From JANWKA01 sp035533815 (GTDB lineage: Bacteria; Bacteroidota; Bacteroidia; Chitinophagales; Chitinophagaceae), in contig DATLTB010000140.1 of assembly GCA_035533815.1 (NCBI GenBank), positions 1 to 9,829 on the forward strand: 9,829 bases of DNA, read 5' to 3'. The position numbers and the translations under genes were made by a program. The notes under the pieces were generated by a model. The model made no database searches and had not been told where the DNA came from. It saw only the letters and a list, made by a program, of their open reading frames with translations. Every line of letters begins with the position of its first letter. Within the stretch, counting starts at the first letter, position 1. Positions 5,900 to 9,829 of this stretch are shown in pieces.

Positions 5900-7255
5900 T
5901 CATTGCAGGCTGGAAGGGATGAGTTGGGAGGTTGATTTTGGCAGAATCTGAACTGCACCGACATTGAATGAATGACCGATTCTGCGGGGATTGCCATTGA
6001 AATCGGTGGTTATCCCCAATTTGGACATATTCATCCCTGCACCAATCACTGGGGAACCCGGCCGAGGCATAAATTCAGAATCCAGTCGGGCCCAGACCGG
6101 ATCCATGTGAATGATATTATGGGATAATTGGTGCCCTACCCCGAAATAATATGTTTTTTTACAATCCAGTAGCAAATTATTGTAAACCAGGTTATCCGCA
6201 TTCATGGTTTTATTGGTATTCAGTATCTTGATCGCATATCTTCCCGATCCAATAATCGTATTATTTATTAGGTAAACATGTAATGGCTTGTATCCCGGTG
6301 AAGGGCGGTCATCAACAAAGATAGCATCCTGATTATTGGCGGCTGTCCGGTCCAGGATATTATTATAGACCATGATTGCTCCGGTTCCGTAAACCTGGAT
6401 TCCGCTGCCATTCCCATTGCTGACCAGGTTATCATAACATGCGCCGTTAACCAGTCCACCCATCACTATTCCTGCCTGGGCCCCGGGCCGAAGTCCGTAA
6501 TGTTCAACGGTATTATTGAAAATCCTAACTCCCTCTGGGGATTCGCTAACCTGGATGCCCCCGCCTCCAATGCTGTCAATCCGGCAATGATAAATGCTGA
6601 TTCCATTGATCTGTTGGGGGGATACCTTGATTTCTTTCCCGTTGCACTTCAGGGTTGGCTCAGGACCAGGATAACCAGCCAAAAAACCGAAATCAATGAT
6701 CCGGTGAATATATAAATCGTGAAAGGAAAGATTCCGGAAAGTGTGACTTCCTTTCCAGGTATAGGGGTAACAATTAGGAATATTGTACACCAAGATCCCT
6801 GCATGGGCCTTAGATATCTCAATATGGTCGACTTCTGCATCTGAACTGGTCCCGCTGATGCCTATTCCCGCATTGTCATAGCCATTGGGTGCCGGATTAA
6901 AGACTTTTATTCCATAAAATAAAGTACTATCCCCGGTACCGGTGATCCGGAAATAACTGGAGTTGACAATCGAGATCCCATAAGTACCTGCGCCAATTTT
7001 TACCAGCCCCCCGCAATTGATAAATATCACTGGTTTTTCCTGGGTCCCGTGAATATTCCGGATACTCAGGCTCATATATAATGCTGCAGGAATGCATACT
7101 GTATCGCCCGGATGAATAGTGATCTGGTTACCGTCAATATATGCGCTGCCATTCCCCCTATTAAATATAAAATGCTGACAATGACAGCGCTTCTGGGCGC
7201 TTAAAGAATGCAGGCAGGTGAAGGCCAACCACAGTAAAATAAACAGGCTTTTCAT
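5900..7255 (-). CDS. Secreted right-handed parallel beta-helix protein
   Basis: Exported 451-aa protein of unknown substrate. Residues 1-20 form a signal peptide (hydrophobic core LFILLWLAF, cleavage after SLSA before Gln21). From about 80 to 370 there are successive short repeats with alternating hydrophobic residues and Asn/Gly turns (GIGISGTSS, GGGIQVSES, VRIFNNTVEHYG, SGIQVYGTG, IMVYNNILDR, VYLINNTIIGSG, LVYNNLLLDC), the PbH1 pattern of pectate-lyase-like solenoids. The C-terminal part RPGSPVIGAG ... DFNGNPRR ... NVGAVQ (about 397-436) is a common closing segment of Bacteroidota beta-helix proteins. No T9SS sorting domain, transmembrane anchor or lipobox is visible. Catalytic residues cannot be placed, so it could be a polysaccharide lyase or a binding protein. 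CHC at about 24-26 may form disulfides. The start follows from the signal peptide. Confidence 0.85.
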   Translation of the reverse strand: MKSLFILLWLAFTCLHSLSAQKRCHCQHFIFNRGNGSAYIDGNQITIHPGDTVCIPAALYMSLSIRNIHGTQEKPVIFINCGGLVKIGAGTYGISIVNSSYFRITGTGDSTLFYGIKVFNPAPNGYDNAGIGISGTSSDAEVDHIEISKAHAGILVYNIPNCYPYTWKGSHTFRNLSFHDLYIHRIIDFGFLAGYPGPEPTLKCNGKEIKVSPQQINGISIYHCRIDSIGGGGIQVSESPEGVRIFNNTVEHYGLRPGAQAGIVMGGLVNGACYDNLVSNGNGSGIQVYGTGAIMVYNNILDRTAANNQDAIFVDDRPSPGYKPLHVYLINNTIIGSGRYAIKILNTNKTMNADNLVYNNLLLDCKKTYYFGVGHQLSHNIIHMDPVWARLDSEFMPRPGSPVIGAGMNMSKLGITTDFNGNPRRIGHSFNVGAVQILPKSTSQLIPSSLQ

Positions 7256-7279
7256 TGAACAGGCCTTGATATATTGACC

Positions 7280-7287
7280 TAAAGCTA
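7280..7287 (-). promoter_or_regulatory. Weak candidate -7 element for the beta-helix gene
   Basis: The minus strand reads TAGCTTTA, one mismatch to TAnnTTTG, 24 bases before the ATG at 7255. No -33 TTTG is evident. It is listed because the terminator at 7325-7346 implies that the gene needs its own promoter. Confidence 0.25.
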
Positions 7288-7324
7288 AATTATGCTTTAT
7301 TTGATGAAATTGATTTTAATCCTT

Positions 7325-7346
7325 AAAAAGCCTTTCCCTGGGAAAG
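7325..7346 (-). terminator. Rho-independent terminator after the GH31 gene
   Basis: On the minus strand, CTTTCCC-A-GGGAAAG (7346-7332; in practice a 6-bp stem with a CAG loop) is followed by GC and TTTTT (7329-7325). Stem plus T-run is the canonical form. It lies about 125 bases past the GH31 stop and before the beta-helix start, so it would separate the two same-strand genes. Confidence 0.55.
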
Positions 7347-7430
7347 CAGCCCGATCCGGAAGAAAACAGGATTACCGATCCCCAATGTATGAGCCAGTAT
7401 ATTACCAATGGTAACTTACCTTCCGCGTTG

Positions 7431-7455
7431 AACCCGGTTATTCTTTCCCCGGGTT
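7431..7455. repeat. GC-rich hairpin just past the GH31 stop
   Basis: AACCCGG (7431-7437) pairs perfectly with CCGGGTT (7449-7455) around an 11-base loop. It begins 16 bases beyond the minus-strand GH31 stop. No T-run follows on that strand, so it may stabilise the mRNA 3' end rather than terminate; the hairpin at 7325-7346 is the better terminator. Confidence 0.45.
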
Positions 7456-7471
7456 TGGGTTTGATGATCCT

Positions 7472-9829
7472 TCAGCTGATGATGATATCCTCAAAAGTGC
7501 GGTCAGCCACAATTTTTACGGTACCGATGGCAAAATTCCGGGAAGCCAGCTTGTGTAATCTACCATCTACTGAGTAGGTTGTAGCCCTAAACGGAATACC
7601 ATGAAAAATGATCCTGTACCGGCGGTATGTGGTATTAAATTTGCCAATAAACTTTTTTTTCAGGCGTACTTCATGTTTTCCACCGATCAGTTTAAAGCGG
7701 ATAATATTACAAATCCCATTTCTGTATCCATAATTATCCCCATCATCCTCATATAGTATGCTGTGGGTAACCTGATCATCATAATACACATTGAGCACCA
7801 TCTCCTCGACAGGAATCTGGCCTACAAAATCCATGACCGGATATCGGGGAAGGACTGCTCCTGCCTTGACGAATAGGGGCATTTCATCCAGCGGGGTTTC
7901 CACGCTGATGAGTTCGCCTCCCTCAAACCGGGTATCATCCCAATAATAATACCACTTGCCCCATGGCAAATAGACCGCTTTTTCCTTCATCCCTGGTTCA
8001 CTGACGTGGCTGATGAGCAAATGATCTCCCAGCATGAATTCATGGGAGCGGTTATGGGTATTGGGATCTGCCTGGGCTACGAAAGCCAGGGGACGAAGCA
8101 TCGGTGTCCCTTGTGTGACATATTGCCAGAAGGTGGTATAGATATAGGGCAGCAGCTGATACCGGAGCCGGATGAATTTCCGGGCTATGAATTCAAATTT
8201 TTGTCCAAATGACCAGGGTTCCTGGTTAAAATTACTTTCATTGCTGGCTGAATGGGTACGCATGAATGGATGAAAAGTGGCCAGTTGCAGCCACCGGATA
8301 TACAATTCCCCGTCCGGCTCATCGATGAAGCCCCCGATATCGCTTCCAGCAAAGGAAATCCCTGATACCGCCAGGCGCTGGCATTGCACGGAAGCCAGCC
8401 AGAGATGATCCCAGGTTGCAGAATTATCCCCGGTCCAAACTGAGGTCCATTTTTGTGCTCCGGCATAGCAGGATCGGGTGATGTTGAACGGACGATGGGG
8501 CATCAGGTATTTTTTTAAGCCCTCCGCAGTAGCCCGGCTCATGAGATGGCCATAAATATTATGGGCTTTCCGGTGGCTCACCCCTTCCCCTTCATAGTCA
8601 TGGCGGACATCCTCAGGGAAAGTACCAATCTCGAAAACCGCTGGCTCATTCATATCATTCCAGATCCCCCGCACCCCCTTATCCACCAGATCTTTAAACA
8701 GGTTGCTCCACCATTGCCGGACTTCCGGATTGGTAAAATCGGGAAATACACATTTTCCCGGCCATACATCTCCTTCCATCAGGGCGCCGTCCCCACGCTT
8801 GCAAAAATATCCTTTAGCCACCCCTTCCTGATAGACCCTGTAATCGGGATCCACTTTGATTCCCGGATCAATAATGACCACTAACTTGAACCCCATTCCG
8901 GCCAGCTCTTTGGCCAGAGCTGCCGGATCCGGAAAACTTTTGCTGTCAAAAGTGAAGCACCGGAATCCATCCATATAATCGATGTCCAGGTAAAGCACAT
9001 CACAGGGAATCTGTCTTTTGCGAAACTCCATGGCAATCTCATTTACCCGGGTATCCGGTGAATAACTCCAGCGGCACTGGTGATAGCCCAGGGCCCATAG
9101 CGGGGGAAGATCGGGTGTTCCCGTGATCCTGGTGTATTCCTCAGCCACCTGGAGTAACTCAGGGCCATAAATGAAATAATAGTTCATCTCCCCTCCCCTG
9201 GCCCAGAAACTCGATACATCACCCCTTTCATTGCCAAAATCAAACAGGGTACGGAAAGTATTGTCAAAGAAAATGCCATACCCCAGTCCATGATGCAATC
9301 CATAATAGAATGGAATGTTCTTATACAACGGATCCGTGTCTTTCAAGTACCCGTAGGTATCGGTGCCGTAATTTTCACAGCGTCTTCCCCTCAGGTTGAG
9401 TTCGGTTGGTTTATCCCCCAGCCCGTAAAAACATTCCCCTTGTTGTATCTGTTTGCTGCAATACACAATCTTTCCGCCCTTGATGAGGTAATATTGCCAG
9501 TGAAATCCCATTTCATCCTGGTTAATGACCTGTCCTTCCCGATTCGTTATGGTAATGCGGAGGTTATCCCGGTCCACAAAAACCCGGATGACATCCGTGA
9601 ATATTTCCAGCGTTTCCTCATGTTCCCGAAAATCAAATGAAATGATCGATTCCCGCAGATCGGGTACTGTCGCATAGGAAAAGTCCCGCTGGAACTTACC
9701 ATCAGCAGCATACCTGAAGCGGATCACTTTATCAGAAATCACCCTGATTTCCAGAATGGTCTCTGAAGTATAGAAGTAAAAAAAATTACCTTCCCGGGTC
9801 CAGCGCCTGATTGCATCAGGAAAATATTT
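7472..9829 (-). CDS. GH31 alpha-glucosidase (5' end outside window)
   Basis: Retaining glycoside hydrolase predicted to release alpha-linked glucose from oligosaccharides. The visible part is 785 residues and lacks a start: the frame is open through the right edge, and the 29 codons upstream of the GTG at 9742 read as a normal GH31 N terminus (TREGNFFYFYTSETILEIR). An N-terminal mutarotase-like beta domain contains FYGLGDKP. The barrel follows with LGYHQCRWSY, LDIDYMDGF and WNDMNEP (nucleophile Asp392, codon 8654-8656), then HRPFNITRSCYAG, WTGDNSATWDHL (acid/base Asp468, codon 8426-8428) and SDIGGF. C-terminal beta domains include YEDDGDNYGY (from 693) and a DUF5110-like end. The motifs fit alpha-glucosidase rather than xylosidase, but linkage preference is inference. 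Location is unknown because any signal peptide lies off the window. Confidence 0.95.
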   Translation of the reverse strand, partial: KYFPDAIRRWTREGNFFYFYTSETILEIRVISDKVIRFRYAADGKFQRDFSYATVPDLRESIISFDFREHEETLEIFTDVIRVFVDRDNLRITITNREGQVINQDEMGFHWQYYLIKGGKIVYCSKQIQQGECFYGLGDKPTELNLRGRRCENYGTDTYGYLKDTDPLYKNIPFYYGLHHGLGYGIFFDNTFRTLFDFGNERGDVSSFWARGGEMNYYFIYGPELLQVAEEYTRITGTPDLPPLWALGYHQCRWSYSPDTRVNEIAMEFRKRQIPCDVLYLDIDYMDGFRCFTFDSKSFPDPAALAKELAGMGFKLVVIIDPGIKVDPDYRVYQEGVAKGYFCKRGDGALMEGDVWPGKCVFPDFTNPEVRQWWSNLFKDLVDKGVRGIWNDMNEPAVFEIGTFPEDVRHDYEGEGVSHRKAHNIYGHLMSRATAEGLKKYLMPHRPFNITRSCYAGAQKWTSVWTGDNSATWDHLWLASVQCQRLAVSGISFAGSDIGGFIDEPDGELYIRWLQLATFHPFMRTHSASNESNFNQEPWSFGQKFEFIARKFIRLRYQLLPYIYTTFWQYVTQGTPMLRPLAFVAQADPNTHNRSHEFMLGDHLLISHVSEPGMKEKAVYLPWGKWYYYWDDTRFEGGELISVETPLDEMPLFVKAGAVLPRYPVMDFVGQIPVEEMVLNVYYDDQVTHSILYEDDGDNYGYRNGICNIIRFKLIGGKHEVRLKKKFIGKFNTTYRRYRIIFHGIPFRATTYSVDGRLHKLASRNFAIGTVKIVADRTFEDIIIS

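Noticed and set aside
7389..7577. Small plus-strand ORF between the beta-helix and GH31 genes
   Set aside because: Its second half overlaps GH31 antisense, the rest covers hairpin sequence, and there is no promoter or protein-like motif.
8006..9640. Several open frames opposite or out of frame with the GH31 gene
   Set aside because: The GH31 frame has all family motifs throughout; the others have none.
1..9829. CRISPR array, insertion sequence, phage, toxin-antitoxin or defence cluster
   Set aside because: No direct repeats with spacers, no transposase or integrase motifs, no terminal inverted repeats, and no small-gene pairs were seen.
5900..9829. Beta-helix plus GH31 as a polysaccharide utilisation locus
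   Set aside because: No SusC/SusD, sensor or sigma/anti-sigma gene is present, and a terminator separates the two genes. Kept only as a weak suggestion.

Overview
The window looks like a piece of a Bacteroidota chromosome, probably near the Chitinophagia/Sphingobacteriia/Saprospiria side, although rank below phylum is inference. The reasons are: promoter elements of the Bacteroidota type (TTTG around -33 and TAnnTTTG around -7), seen most clearly in front of the tRNA and between ndk and nrnA; no Shine-Dalgarno sequence in front of any gene; SCxx-type lipoproteins; an M1 peptidase with GMEH in place of GAMEN; and an FKBP lipoprotein next to a DHH phosphoesterase and ndk.

Layout. Bases 1-471 are AT-rich and poor in genes: the 3' end of an unrecognised ORF, then about 320 bases of debris-like sequence. 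A tRNA-Ser(UGA) gene on the minus strand (472-557) closes this stretch, with its 3' end facing it. Next come two separate plus-strand genes: an exported MsrA lipoprotein (696-1364) and a secreted short M1-family metallopeptidase (1609-3273). The latter converges on ndk (minus strand, 3288-3704). ndk is divergent from nrnA (3821-4825), which is followed after 35 bases by an FKBP-type prolyl isomerase lipoprotein (4861-5754), probably as one operon. The right part is on the minus strand: a secreted parallel beta-helix protein (5900-7255) and a GH31 alpha-glucosidase (7472 to beyond the right edge). Hairpins in the two gaps around the beta-helix gene suggest separate transcription units.

How the genes relate. 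ndk and nrnA both act on nucleotides (NTP balancing; nanoRNA and pAp turnover) and share a 116-base divergent promoter region. MsrA, the M1 peptidase and the FKBP protein carry export signals and fit envelope protein repair, peptide degradation and folding. The GH31 enzyme and beta-helix protein suggest glycan handling, but nothing links them into a PUL: no SusC/SusD pair and no regulator is visible.

Most of the window is ordinary housekeeping and envelope content. I see no convincing new system. The points most worth checking are the AT-rich stretch at the 3' end of tRNA-Ser (possible island edge), an orphan plus-strand promoter followed by a hairpin at 5832-5894, and the GH31 reading frame, which runs off the window upstream of its first GTG.
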